Positions 16,263 through 26,900 of a DNA stretch of 64,000 nucleotides are shown in pieces (positions within the stretch are counted from its first letter, which is position 1; every line of letters begins with the position of its first letter). The notes under the pieces were generated by a model. The model searched no databases and had not been told where the DNA came from. It saw nothing but the letters and a program-made list of their open reading frames with translations. Source of the stretch: Gordonia spumicola (GTDB lineage Bacteria > Actinomycetota > Actinomycetes > Mycobacteriales > Mycobacteriaceae); assembly GCF_009932475.1 (NCBI RefSeq), contig NZ_BJOV01000005.1:1364001-1428000 (forward strand), in the 5' to 3' direction. Position numbers and translations under genes: made by a program.

Positions 16263-17008
16263 CCGAATTGATCTCCGTCACCGGCCTGCGCAAATCGTTC
16301 GGCGACCTCGCCGTTCTCCGCGGCATCGACTTCACCGTCGACGAGGGCACCGTCACCGCGGTCATCGGACCGTCCGGGTCGGGCAAGACGACGCTGCTGC
16401 GGTCGTTGAACGCCCTCGACGTGCCCGATGCGGGCGTGATCCGCGTAGCGGACGTCACCGTCGACTTCTCCGGCCCGGTGAGCGGGGCCGACACCGCCGC
16501 GTACCGCAGCCAGTCGGGTTTCGTGTTCCAGAACCACAATCTCTTCCCGCACAAGACGGTGCTGCAGAACGTCATCGAGGGCCCCGTCGTCGTTCAGCGA
16601 CGGCCCGCCGCCGAGGCGACCGCCGACGCCCGCGACCTGCTCGCCAGCGTCGGACTCGCCGACAGACTCGACGCCTACCCGAGCCAGCTGTCGGGCGGTC
16701 AACAGCAGCGAGTCGGCATCGTGCGTGCGCTGGCCCTGCGCCCCAAGGTCCTGTTGCTGGACGAACCGACGTCCGCGCTCGACCCGGAGCTGGTCGGCGG
16801 AGTCCTCGCCGTCATCAAGGACCTCGCGGCGCAGGGCTGGACGATGGTCGTCGTCACGCACGAGATCATGTTCGCCCGCAAGGTCGCCGACCAGATCCTC
16901 TTCGTCGACGACGGTCTGATCGCCGAACGGGGCACGCCCGCGGAGGTGATCGACGCCCCGTCGAACGACCGCACCGCCCAGTTCCTGCGCCGCCTGTCCG
17001 ACGTCTGA
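16259..17008 (+). CDS. Amino-acid ABC transporter ATP-binding protein (GlnQ/TcyN-like)
   Basis: A 249-residue ATPase with Walker A GPSGSGKTT, Q-loop GFVFQNHNLFPHKTVLQNVI (the FNLFPH-type segment typical of polar amino-acid systems), signature LSGGQQQRVGIVRAL, Walker B VLLLDEPTSALDPE and switch His in VVVTHEIMFARKVADQ. It overlaps the fused receptor-permease gene and completes a two-gene importer. The ligand is not predictable; cystine or glutamine-type solutes are usual. The stop lies 8 bases from that of the convergent MFS gene. Confidence 0.93.
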   Translation: MTELISVTGLRKSFGDLAVLRGIDFTVDEGTVTAVIGPSGSGKTTLLRSLNALDVPDAGVIRVADVTVDFSGPVSGADTAAYRSQSGFVFQNHNLFPHKTVLQNVIEGPVVVQRRPAAEATADARDLLASVGLADRLDAYPSQLSGGQQQRVGIVRALALRPKVLLLDEPTSALDPELVGGVLAVIKDLAAQGWTMVVVTHEIMFARKVADQILFVDDGLIAERGTPAEVIDAPSNDRTAQFLRRLSDV

Positions 17009-17016
17009 GACGTCGC

Positions 17017-18183
17017 CTAGCGCGAACCTGCGCGCAGATCGGCGGCTCCGATCGCCGCGGCGAGCAGTGCCACCACTCCGGCGAACACCAGACCGGCCTC
17101 ACGGAGCCCGAGCGGAATCGCGAGGAGACCGACGCCGACAGCCGGGAATGCGAGCATCACGTAGATGACGGCGAAGAACGCCGACGACACTCCGCCGCGC
17201 AGCGATGACGGGACGCGTTCGACGGTCGTCGCGAGGCCGACGTTCATGCAGACACCGCACCCGAGACCGACCGCGACGGCGGACGCGATGAGCGGCAGCA
17301 GAAGTTCCTCGGACAGCGCCAGCGCGAGGAGGCCCGCCGATACGACGAGGACACCGCACGCCCCCGGCATCGCCCACCGCGCGGGCAACAGTCGGGTGAT
17401 CAACTGACCCGCGGCCACGCAGGTGAACACGACGAAGACGATCGCCCCGGTCACCGTGTGGCTGGTGATGTCGAGGTTGCGGACGAGGAACAAACCGGTG
17501 ATGGACGTCAGGACACCGCTGGACGCGAAGCCGGTGCCCGCCGCGAGCGTTCCACGGACGAACGCCCCACGGATCTCCCCCGGCACCCTGAGTCGCTCGA
17601 CTCGGACGGCCAGTCGCCCGCGACGACGGTCGTCGACGCCGAACAGGTGCAGGCCGACGATCGCCAGCACCGCGACCACCAGGTGTATCGCGAACGGCAC
17701 GACCAGCGGATGAGAGCTCAGGTCGGCGACCACTCCGCCGAACAGGTTTCCGATGCCGAGTCCGCCCGAGTTGACGGCGATGGCGAGCACACCGGCGGCG
17801 GCCCGCTTCGCGACCGGGAACAGGTCGATGATCGCGGCGGTCCCCGCACCGGTCATCAGACCGGCGCTGACGCCCGACAGGAGTCGCCCGGCGATCAGTG
17901 TCGCGAGGTTCGGCGGTATCAGGAAGACCACCGCGCTGATCACCGCGAAGAGAAGAGCGGCGACAAGGACCGGGCGGCGGCCGATCTGGTCGGACACCCG
18001 TCCGAACAGCAGGAGCGCGACGAACACACCGACCGCGTACACGGCGAACAGGACGGTGACCGTCAACGACGAGAACCCGAGGCGATCCGAGTAGATCGGG
18101 TACAGCGCCGTCGGGATGGTCGTGCCGATCATCGCGACGGCGAACCCGAACGCCGTCACAGCCACCGCGCGACTGTCGATCAT
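17017..18183 (-). CDS. MFS transporter (drug/metabolite efflux type)
   Basis: A 388-residue membrane protein with about 12 hydrophobic spans. The cytoplasmic loop 2-3 motif GRVSDQIGRRPVLVAALLF is the major-facilitator motif A. TGAGTAAIIDLF in the fifth span and VCMNVGLATTVERVP in the second half are common in small proton-coupled exporters. The ATG at 18183 is used because the frame upstream lies inside the preceding phosphatase gene; the overlap with its stop is ATGA. The substrate is not predictable. Confidence 0.88.
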   Translation of the reverse strand: MIDSRAVAVTAFGFAVAMIGTTIPTALYPIYSDRLGFSSLTVTVLFAVYAVGVFVALLLFGRVSDQIGRRPVLVAALLFAVISAVVFLIPPNLATLIAGRLLSGVSAGLMTGAGTAAIIDLFPVAKRAAAGVLAIAVNSGGLGIGNLFGGVVADLSSHPLVVPFAIHLVVAVLAIVGLHLFGVDDRRRGRLAVRVERLRVPGEIRGAFVRGTLAAGTGFASSGVLTSITGLFLVRNLDITSHTVTGAIVFVVFTCVAAGQLITRLLPARWAMPGACGVLVVSAGLLALALSEELLLPLIASAVAVGLGCGVCMNVGLATTVERVPSSLRGGVSSAFFAVIYVMLAFPAVGVGLLAIPLGLREAGLVFAGVVALLAAAIGAADLRAGSR

Positions 18184-19310
18184 CGGTTGGTCACCAGCGG
18201 GACGAGCTGTTCGTCGGACGTCCAGGCGCCGTGATGCCCGGCCATCGTCGACTCGAGCGGTTCGGTCTCCGGCCGGACGAGGACCGCGTCGCCCTGCGCC
18301 ACCGCGATCAGGTCCCCGATCCGGTCCACGATCTCGGGCGCCGGGACAACCGGCCCGAACCAGCGTTCGTCGAGCGCCTGCTCGCGGGTGACGACGAGCG
18401 CATGTCTGCCTAGGACGTCCGCCCACGCGGCGGCCACGTCGCCGCGGGCCGCGGGTGTGCGGGCGTGCACATGACGGACCCTGGCCTCACCTGCGATGAG
18501 TCGCACCCCGTCGCGCAGTGCCGGTTCCGCGTCGATGTCGATGCTCACGCCCGCGCGGATCATCCCGTGATCACCGGTGACGACGAGTGTGCAGGTGTCG
18601 GGGAGATCGGTGAACAGGTCGGCGACCGCCCGGTCGACCGCAGCGAGTTCGGCGACCCATTCCGGTGACTCCGGCCCGTGCAGGTGGCCGATCATGTCCA
18701 GGTTCGGGTAGTACGCGTAGGCGAACCGACTGCGCGCGCCGCCGTCCGCGGCGACCGCAAGGATCCCCTCGCGCACGTCGGCGAGGGTCGTCGCCGGGTG
18801 CACCGTGCCGGTCGCCCGGAACGCCGCCCGCGTGAGGCCGGACGTCGCCTGGTAGCCCGGCACCACGTAGTGGACGTCGATTCCGTGCGCGGCGAGATCC
18901 TGCAGTCGGCTGTCTGCCGGCTGCGTCGACTCCGGACGGACGGCGTCGCGGGCGTCGGGGCCGTGCGCGGAATCCAGCGTCCACCGCAACGCGTTCAAGA
19001 CGCGTGAACCGTCGCCGGTCTGGACGGCGAAGCTGTACCCGATCAACCCGTGCACCGCGCACGGCGCACCGACCGCGAGACTCGTGAGGCTCGTCGCGGT
19101 CGTCGCCGGGAATCCCGCCCGCAGGACGTGCCTCACATGCCCGGTCAACGTCGGCGCGATGTCGGCGTGCCGAGCGATCAACTCGGACCCGAGCCCGTCG
19201 ATCAGCAAGACCACGACGTCACGATTCGGCTCCACCCCGAGCGGATTCGGACCCGCGATCCCGAACGACGACACGACAGACGGCATCACATCGGCGAGCG
19301 AATTCCCCAT
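18180..19310 (-). CDS. Alkaline phosphatase superfamily protein (nucleotide pyrophosphatase/phosphodiesterase type)
   Basis: A 376-residue protein of the type I phosphodiesterase/nucleotide pyrophosphatase branch. The metal-binding segment VVLLIDGLGSELIARH, the nucleophile loop GFPATTATSLTSLAVG (Thr), the HGLIGYSF turn, YYPNLDMIGHLHGPES and VVTGDHGMI carry the metal-ligand Asp and His residues in the family order. No signal peptide is evident, so it may be cytosolic. It heads a two-gene unit with the MFS transporter. The substrate is unknown. Confidence 0.85.
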   Translation of the reverse strand: MGNSLADVMPSVVSSFGIAGPNPLGVEPNRDVVVLLIDGLGSELIARHADIAPTLTGHVRHVLRAGFPATTATSLTSLAVGAPCAVHGLIGYSFAVQTGDGSRVLNALRWTLDSAHGPDARDAVRPESTQPADSRLQDLAAHGIDVHYVVPGYQATSGLTRAAFRATGTVHPATTLADVREGILAVAADGGARSRFAYAYYPNLDMIGHLHGPESPEWVAELAAVDRAVADLFTDLPDTCTLVVTGDHGMIRAGVSIDIDAEPALRDGVRLIAGEARVRHVHARTPAARGDVAAAWADVLGRHALVVTREQALDERWFGPVVPAPEIVDRIGDLIAVAQGDAVLVRPETEPLESTMAGHHGAWTSDEQLVPLVTNR

Positions 19311-19671
19311 GACTCCTACAGTCGCACAAGCGAAACCCGCGCGCGACGATCATCCGCACGTGGGTTCCCGCAGTGACCACTCACCGACAACGGGTTCCCA
19401 CTCCACCCACTCTATGGTTCATCCGTTTGGACTACATGTCGAACATACGTTTTTGTCAGAGGTGATCCATATCATGAACGTAGTTCCTCGGTAGCGCGAG
19501 GAGCTGCACGTTCTTTGACAACTTGATAGCGCCCAGTCCGGGCGAACCGAACCATCGGTCCCCACAGGGGAACCGAGCAGGCGGTGGACTGCGGCGCAAC
19601 CGACATTCGGTGACGGATGCTGATGGCCTCTGCTCACACCGTTGTATCCGCAGCTCATGGAGGGGGAAACC
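19311..19671. other. 361-base intergenic region before the HNH gene
   Basis: No convincing gene. The stretch 19410-19530 is less GC-rich than its surroundings. It holds a good -35-like TTGACA at 19515-19520 on the plus strand, but no clear -10 follows at the usual distance. A small stem, CCTCG...CGAGG, lies near 19487-19502. An upstream region of this kind, with TTCTTTGACAACTTGATAG, probably belongs to the DUF222/HNH element that follows. I see no terminal repeats or target-site duplications here. Confidence 0.4.
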
Positions 19672-20982
19672 ATGTTTGCAACCACTATCCGCGACTTCAC
19701 CGACCACCTGGTCGACGAACTCGCACCAGCCACCACCGCCGAGGCCGAGTCCGACGACTCACCTCGCCTGGCGTGCCTTCTCGATCGGGCCTCGCGCGTC
19801 GGATTCGACGACGCCGACATCCTGTCGGCGATAGTCGAGGTCGCCCGAGCCCAGAACATCCTGGCCGGCGCTCAAGCGTTGTTGGTCAGGGCCGCCGACC
19901 GGGTCGGGATCCCGGTCCGCAAACGATTGTCGATGCCGTCGTTGTTGATGGAGATCGGCGTCGCACCAGCCGTCGCACACCGTACTGTTCGCAACGGCCG
20001 CCACGCCGAGAGGCTCGACTCGGTGGCCCGAGGGATGAGGGGCGGCTACCTGTCGCCGGAGATGGCCGACGAGGTCGGACGAGGTGTCGCAGCTGTCGAC
20101 AAACGGGTCCCACTCGACAACCCGGAGAGGCAGGTCCTTGCCCGCAAACTCCTGCTCAACTCCACACCGGGTGAGGTGAAGGCGGCCGCGAAGGCCGAGG
20201 GGATTCGTCTGGCGGCCGAGTCCGACGATCCGGAAGCGATCCCGGCGTCAGAGAACTCGGAGTTGAACGAGATGACATTGACCTCCGACGACGAGGGCCG
20301 CACAGTCTCCTCAATCTCGCTGGACGCACTGACCGGGGAAGAACTGTCCGCGGCGCTCGACCCGCTGATGCGGCCGGTACCGCAAACCGACGGGTCACGG
20401 GACCCGCGGTCCACCGCCCAGCGGCGAGCGGATGCGCTCGGACAGATCATCCGGACGTACCTCGCGGGGGCCGAACGTCCGACGAGTGGCGGTGTGTTGC
20501 CGCATGTGTCGCTGGTCGTCCCGACCGTCGGCACCGGTGGTGACGGGGTCGCTCGGCTCGGGTTCACCGGGCCCGTCGGGTCGGCGACGGTCGGGCTCGC
20601 GTTGTGCTCGTCGGCGGTGACCGCGGTGGTCGTCGACGGGGAGGGTGTCCCGCTGGATGTGGGCCGGGAGCACAGGTTGATGACTCCGGGGATTCGGAAG
20701 GCTCTCGCAGTGCGGGACTGCGGGTGTGCGTTCCCGGGGTGCGGGCGGCCGGTCTCGTAGACCGACGCACACCACATCATCCCCTGGTCGGAGGGCGGCG
20801 ACACCTCGGTCAGGAACGGGGTGCTGTTGTGCCGAATGCACCACACGCTGATCCACAACGGCGGATGGCAAGTGGTCCTCGGCGACGACGGGCACCCGTG
20901 GTTCATCGAACCGGGCAGCACCGGGCCGATCCGGTCACACGCCCGGAGGACGCTGACCGGTCACGCCGACGCAGCGGCATGA
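19672..20982 (+). pseudogene. DUF222/HNH endonuclease (13E12-repeat family), interrupted by an in-frame amber codon
   Basis: The frame starts at the ATG at 19672, which has AGGGGG in front of it; a TTG at 19642 and an ATG at 19657 are weaker starts. It runs through a DUF222 domain to a TAG at 20758-20760. Translation in the same frame continues for 73 codons after the TAG to a TGA at 20980-20982, and that part is plainly homologous: TDAHHIIPWSEGGDT, then LLCRMHHTLIHNGGW, the HNH nuclease core. Family members read PVSWTDAHH here, so a TGG to TAG change explains the interruption. The truncated product (362 residues) retains the zinc-type Cys pair CAFPGCGRP but lacks the HNH residues. Natural nonsense mutation, suppression, or a base-call error are all possible. 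Confidence 0.85.
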
Positions 20983-20990
20983 CCGGTCAG
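20953..20990. terminator. Inverted repeat at the convergent end of the HNH gene and NRPS operon
   Basis: CTGACCGGTCA (20953-20963) and TGACCGGTCAG (20980-20990) are perfect reverse complements separated by 16 bases. The right arm overlaps the TGA of the HNH frame, and the whole repeat lies within 4 bases of the NRPS stop at 20994. It can form an 11-pair hairpin in either strand without a T-run, and may act as a bidirectional transcription end. Each arm is itself nearly palindromic. Confidence 0.5.
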
Positions 20991-20993
20991 CCA

Positions 20994-23900
20994 TCACCGG
21001 CTCCACAATGCCGCGACGGGTCCGATCCAGGAGCCGACATGAGACGGCGTGACCAGTTCGTCGTGAGCGGCGCTCACCCCGACCACCTCGACCGATCCGT
21101 CCAGATGCCCGGACCACGTCGACTCGACCGGCACGGCGGCGTCGGCTTCGATCGTCGAGTAGACGAGCACCGTCGGCACGCGCACGGCGCCCGTCGTCGC
21201 CTGCGCGAGCATCCGCTCGCAGCGGGCATGCGATTCGAACGACGCGGCGAGCTCGTCATCGGTCACACCGTCGAGGGGCGACCCGGCCAATGCCGACCGG
21301 ACCACCTCGACCGCCGATACGTCGGCCGACGCGCCGACGATCGCCCGCACCCGGCGCCGCGACTCGGCGGCGTCGATCGTCTCCGCCTCGGCGACGTCGA
21401 CCGCGTACGAGTCGACGACCGCGAGCGACGCGACGGCCTGTCCCCTGCCCGTCAGCTCGCGGGCGACCGCGAACGCGAGATGGCCGCCGTACGACCAGCC
21501 GAGCAGGTCGTACGGTCCGAACGGCTGAATCTCCTGCACCACATCGGCGTACATCGAGACCAGCGCGTCGAACGTCGGCGGCTCGATCGCACCGGGCACC
21601 GCGCACACGTCTGCTACGCCGACGAGCCCCACACCCGCGGGGACATAGTCGGCGAGCGACGCGTACGCCGCCACGAACCCGAATGCCTCGTGGAAACAGA
21701 ACACCCGTCGTCCGGTCGTCGACGCGACGAACTCCGTCACCGCCGGATGTGTGGGCGCATCGCCGCCACGACCAGACGCCGACGCCGCCAACTCCCTCGG
21801 CGTCCGCGCCGTGAACACGTCACGGACCCGGATGCCGAAGCCGTCGACTCCGCGTATCGGATCACCCTCGTTCAGTCGTGCCGCGATCTTCATGGCGATC
21901 AGCGAGTTGGCGCCCGAGTCGAAGACGTCGGCGGTCACCGACACCTCCGGGACCCCGATCAGGTCGGCGACGACACCGCAGACGAACTCCTCGACCGGAC
22001 CGACCGGCGCGACGATGTCGTCGGCCGCGAGCGGCACGTCCGGCAGCGCACCGACGTCGAGCTTGCCGTTCACCGTCAACGGCAGGTCGTCGACGAGGCC
22101 GATCACCGCCGGGATCATGTACTCCGGCAGCGTCCCGCGGAGCAGTTCGCGCACGCCACCCGGATCGACGCCCTCCCGGTCGGGCACCGCGTACCCGACC
22201 AGCGCGGGCACACCCGACGCGGACGTGACCACTCGTACCGCGGCCCGCGCCACACCGTCGACCGCGGCGATCGCGTCGGCGACCTCGGCGGGCTCGATCC
22301 GGAAACCGCGGATCTTGACCTGCGCATCCGATCGGCCCAGGTAGTCGAGCGATCCGTCGTCGCGCCACCGCGCGACGTCGCCGGTGCGATACATCCGTCC
22401 GCCGTCGCCCCACGGGCAGGCGACGAACCGCTCGGCCGACATGCCCGGCTGTCCGAGGTAGCCACGCGCCGTCCCGGCGCCCGCCAGGTACAACTCGCCC
22501 GGTGTGTTCGGCGGCACCGGAGACAGCCCGGCGTCCAGAACGTACGCCCGCGTGTTGAGGATCGGCTCGCCGACCGACGACGTCGCGCTGTCGGCGAGGT
22601 CGGCCCCGAGCGCGTTGATCGTGTACTCGGTCGGCCCGTACAGGTTGTATCCGGACACCCCAGGGGCGTCTCGGAGTGCCGACCACACGGCGTCGGGGAC
22701 AGCCTCGCCGCCGAGCGACACGAACGACACCCCGGTGTCGAGGAGGCCCGCGTCGAGCAGCACCTGACCGTACGACGGCGTGACGTCGAAGCCGTCGACG
22801 CCCGCCTTCTCGTAGTAGGCCAGGAGTGCGGGCGGATCCTTGCGCAAGTCCTCGTCGATCACGTCGACACTGTGTCCGTCGAGCAGCCAGAACAGCTGCT
22901 CCCACGACGCGTCGAACGAGAACGACGTGGTGTGTGCGATCCGCATCCGCCGACCGCCCTGCGCCGCGACCACCCTGTCGAAGATCTTCGCCCGGTGATT
23001 GACGAGCATGTTGGTGAGCCCTCGATAGCCGACCGCGACGCCCTTCGGCCTGCCCGTCGATCCGGACGTGTAGATGACGTAGGCGAGGTTGTCGCCGTGT
23101 GGTGTCGACGACTCGCCGTCGGTGAGGTCATCCGCCGAGCGCGCGGCGATCTCGGCGCGGATCGCCGGGTCGTCGAGGTCGACGACCCGCGCCGACCCGC
23201 CGTGCACGACTCCCGACAGCAGCGACGTCGTTCCGACGATCACCTGCGGATCGGCGGTGTCGATCATGTACCCGATCCGATCCGCCGGATAGTCGGCGTC
23301 GACCGGAACGTACGCGGCGCCTGCCGCGAAGCACGCGAACATCGCCAACACCATCCGCTCGTCACGCGGCAACAACAGCACCACCCGCTGCTCGGGACCG
23401 GCCCCGCGCGCGATCAGCAGTCGAGCGAGCCTGTTGACCTCCGCCGACATCTGCGCGAACGTCAGCTCCGTCTCCCCCGCTACGAGTGCCAGAGCCTCCG
23501 GGGTACGCCGGGCCTGAGCGGTGAACAGATCGGCGATCGTGACGTCTGGGACGTCGCCGTCGGTGCGGTTCCACGTTCGCAGCACGGCCTCGCGCTCGTC
23601 GTCGGTGGTCACACAGATGCGCGGCACCGGGGAACCCAGGTCGGCCGCCATCGCCGTCAGCACGCCGACGTACCGGTCCGTGAGGGTCGTCGCCTCATCG
23701 GCGTCGAGGACGTCCGACCGGTAGGCGCACCGGAGCACGATGCGCTCGGCGGGGTCGGCCGCGAACGACACCGGATAGTGCGTGGCGTCGTTGACGGCCC
23801 GCGAGGTCACCTCGAGCCCGCCGAAGGTGCGGCCCTCCACACTCGCCGGGATGTTCTGAATGATGAACAGCGTGTCGAAGAGGCCGGGGATCCCGATGTC

Positions 23901-26900
23901 GTCACAGATGTCGGTGAGACCGACGTGACCCGCGTCGAGCACGTCGACCCATGCGTCTTGCTGCGCGACCACCTGCTGGGTGACGGTCCTCGGGCGCGAC
24001 AAGTCGACCCGCACCGGCACCGTGTTGAACAGCAGTCCGACGATCCGGTCGGCGCCGTCGACGTCGGCGGGGCGACCGGCGACGGTCGTGCCGAAGACGA
24101 CGTCGGTGCGCCCGGTGAGTCGGCCGAGCGTGATCCCCCACGCCGCCTGCAGGAACGTTCCGACCGTCACTCCCGCCGACGCGGCGGCCGCGCGGATCCG
24201 GTCGGAGGACTTCCTGTCGAGGGTCCGGTGATGGTCCGACGCGAGGCGCGCATCCGGTCGAGTCGCCGTCGCCGACGGGTACAGGACCGTCGGCTCGTCG
24301 ACGCCGGACAGGTAGCGACGCCAGGCGGCGATCGCCGCGTCGGCGTCGCGCGCCCCGACCCACTCGAGGTAGCCGCGCATCGACGCGGGCTCCGGAACCG
24401 CGTCGCCCGCGTAGAGGGCGAACAGGTCGTCGAGCAGTCTGCCGATCGACCAACCGTCCATCAGCACGTGCTCGAAGGAGAACACGACGAGCCACTCGTC
24501 GTCGCCCGTCGGGACTGTCGCGAACCTGATCAGCGGCGGCCGCTCGGCGCGGAACGGCGCGAACCTCTCCGCGTCGAGGATCGCCTGGACCCCGTCCCGG
24601 TCGACGTCGTCGCGCGAATACACGCGGATCGGCACGTCGACGGCGTCGACGATCGCCGCCACCGACCGACCGCCTGCCGTGGCGAAGGCCGCCCGCAGGG
24701 CCGGATGCCGGTGCATGACCTCGCCGATCGCCGACCGCATGCGCGGAATGTCGAGCGCGCCGCGGAGCGTCGCGACCGACTGCGACGCGTACAGGTCCAC
24801 GTCGCCCGCGTCGGCCGCCATCCGCAGGTGGAACAGGAGTCCCTCCTGCAGCGCGGTGACCGGCCACACGTCCGTCAGCGATCCGTGCTCACCGGCCAGC
24901 CGAGCGTGGTCGGTCGGCGTCAACCGCACCAGGTCGGCGGACCTCGATTCGATCAGCTCCCGCGCGCCCGCCGTGAGGTCGGCGACGGGTTCGTCGTCGC
25001 CCGCGGGACCATCGACCAGCGCCGATGCGATCACCGACGCGTCGACGGTCGCATCGAAGTCGTGGACGACGTCGACGCGGACCGCGTCGCGCGAGTCGAT
25101 CGTGACGGTCACGACGGCGCGGTAGTCGCCGAGCGCGGCGTCCGGGCGCACGGAGACGATCGCGTCCGTGCGATACACGCGCACGAGCACCGCCGGATCG
25201 GGCAGGTCGGCGAACACTCCCTGCGCATGCACCGAGTGGTAGCGCAGCAGCGTGAAGTCGCCCGCCTCGTCGACCGGCGGCGCCTCGACGACGTCCCCGT
25301 CGACGATCACCGGATACCGCCAGCTCAGGACGCCGGGTGTGAACGCGTCGCCGTCGGTGCGACGAGCGGTCTCCTCGACGTCGACGACGGCGGTCTCACC
25401 GAGGTCGACACCCGACCCGCGCAATCCGGCGACGACGGCCGCGACGGCCGCGGCGACCGCTCGGCCGCGCGGCGCACCCGAGCGTTCCGACTGCCCGACG
25501 CTGACGTCGGAGCGCGGTGAATCCGGCGCGTCGTCGACGTCGAGCGCCGCTTCGGCGACCTCGATCCAGTACCCGTCGAGCAGGTCGTCGGACGCCGCGC
25601 GCGTCAACTGCCGATCCCACCAGTCGGCGCTCGACGGCAGGCGCACGGTCGCGCCTGGCTCCCCCAGCAGCGCTTCGACCAGCGCGGACGTGGCGTCGAG
25701 ACGGACCGGATCGGTCCCGTCGTCGATCAGCTCGGCCCGCTCGACGAGGCCTTCCCTCGCGAGCACGCGCGCCCGCTCACCGTGTCGCCTGTCGGCGTCG
25801 AACGACTCCGGGTCGTCGTGCACGACGATGCTCGCCAGCCGCGCCTGCGCGGACACGACACGCGACTCGTCCGACCCGCGCGCCTGCAGCCGCAGCGCCT
25901 CTGCGGTCGCGGCGATCACCGCGGCCACCGGGTGCCCGGTCGCGGCGTCGACCGAGCGGACCGCGGTCCACATGGCGGTCGGGTCGATCCGACGCTCGAC
26001 GTCGGCGTCGGCCTGCGGATCGACGACGTCGACGGCCGCCGATTCGACGGCGGCGCGGGCGATCGCCTGCAGATCGTCGAGTCCCGTGGACGGGTCCGCG
26101 CCGATCACCGTGATCATCGATGCGGCCAGACCCACGAGCAGATCGACGGTGTCCGCGTCGAACAGCCCGTCGGGGACGTCGACGCCGATGTCCCATCCAC
26201 CGTCCGGTTGCTCGGCCAGTGAGGCGACGATGTCGGTGACGGCCGCGCGGGCGACGCCGCCGCCGAACGGCGTGAGCACCGTGCCGCCGAGGGCGACGGC
26301 GAGGTCCTCGGTATCGTCGAGGTGCGCGATCATCACCTGGAACAGCGGCGACACGCCGTCGGGACGCGCGGGCGACAGTCGGTCGACGACGTCGCCGAAC
26401 GGCACGTGTCTGCGTTCGAACGCGCCGAGGGTCTCCGAGCGCAGCGACTGCGCCGCGTCGACGAACGACGGCCTGCCGGTCAGGTCGCTCCGTAGGACGA
26501 CGGTGTTCACGAAGTATCCGACGGTGTCGGCGAACGCCACGTCGTCGCGCAGGGTCACCGGCGTCCCGACTGCGATCCGCTCACCCGCCCCGAGCACGTC
26601 GAGGGCGGCGCCGATCGCGTACTGCAGGACCATCAGCGGCGTGGTGCGCACGGTCGCGGCGACCGCCCGCACCGCGTCGACGGCGTCCTTGTGCACACGG
26701 ACGCTCCGGTAGACGACGTCGCCGTCGCGTCTGCTCGACGCGTACGGAAGATCGGCGACCGACGGGAAGCCGGTCAGCGCGTCGACGGCGTCGTCCAGGA
26801 GCGACGCGTCGACCGACGACCGCTGCCAGAGGCTGTACTCGGCGTACTGGGCGGGTCGGTCCCATGCGGGGGCCGCGCCAGCCTCCCGCGCCGCGTACGC

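Noticed and set aside
16999..17017. Palindrome GACGTC-TGA-GACGTC at the convergent end of the amino-acid ABC and MFS genes as a terminator
   Set aside because: The arms are only 6-7 bases with a 3-base loop, and the left arm is coding; too weak to call.
19456..19707. Small open frames on both strands in the region before the HNH gene
   Set aside because: No ribosome site, no homology, and they disagree with the neighbouring codon bias.
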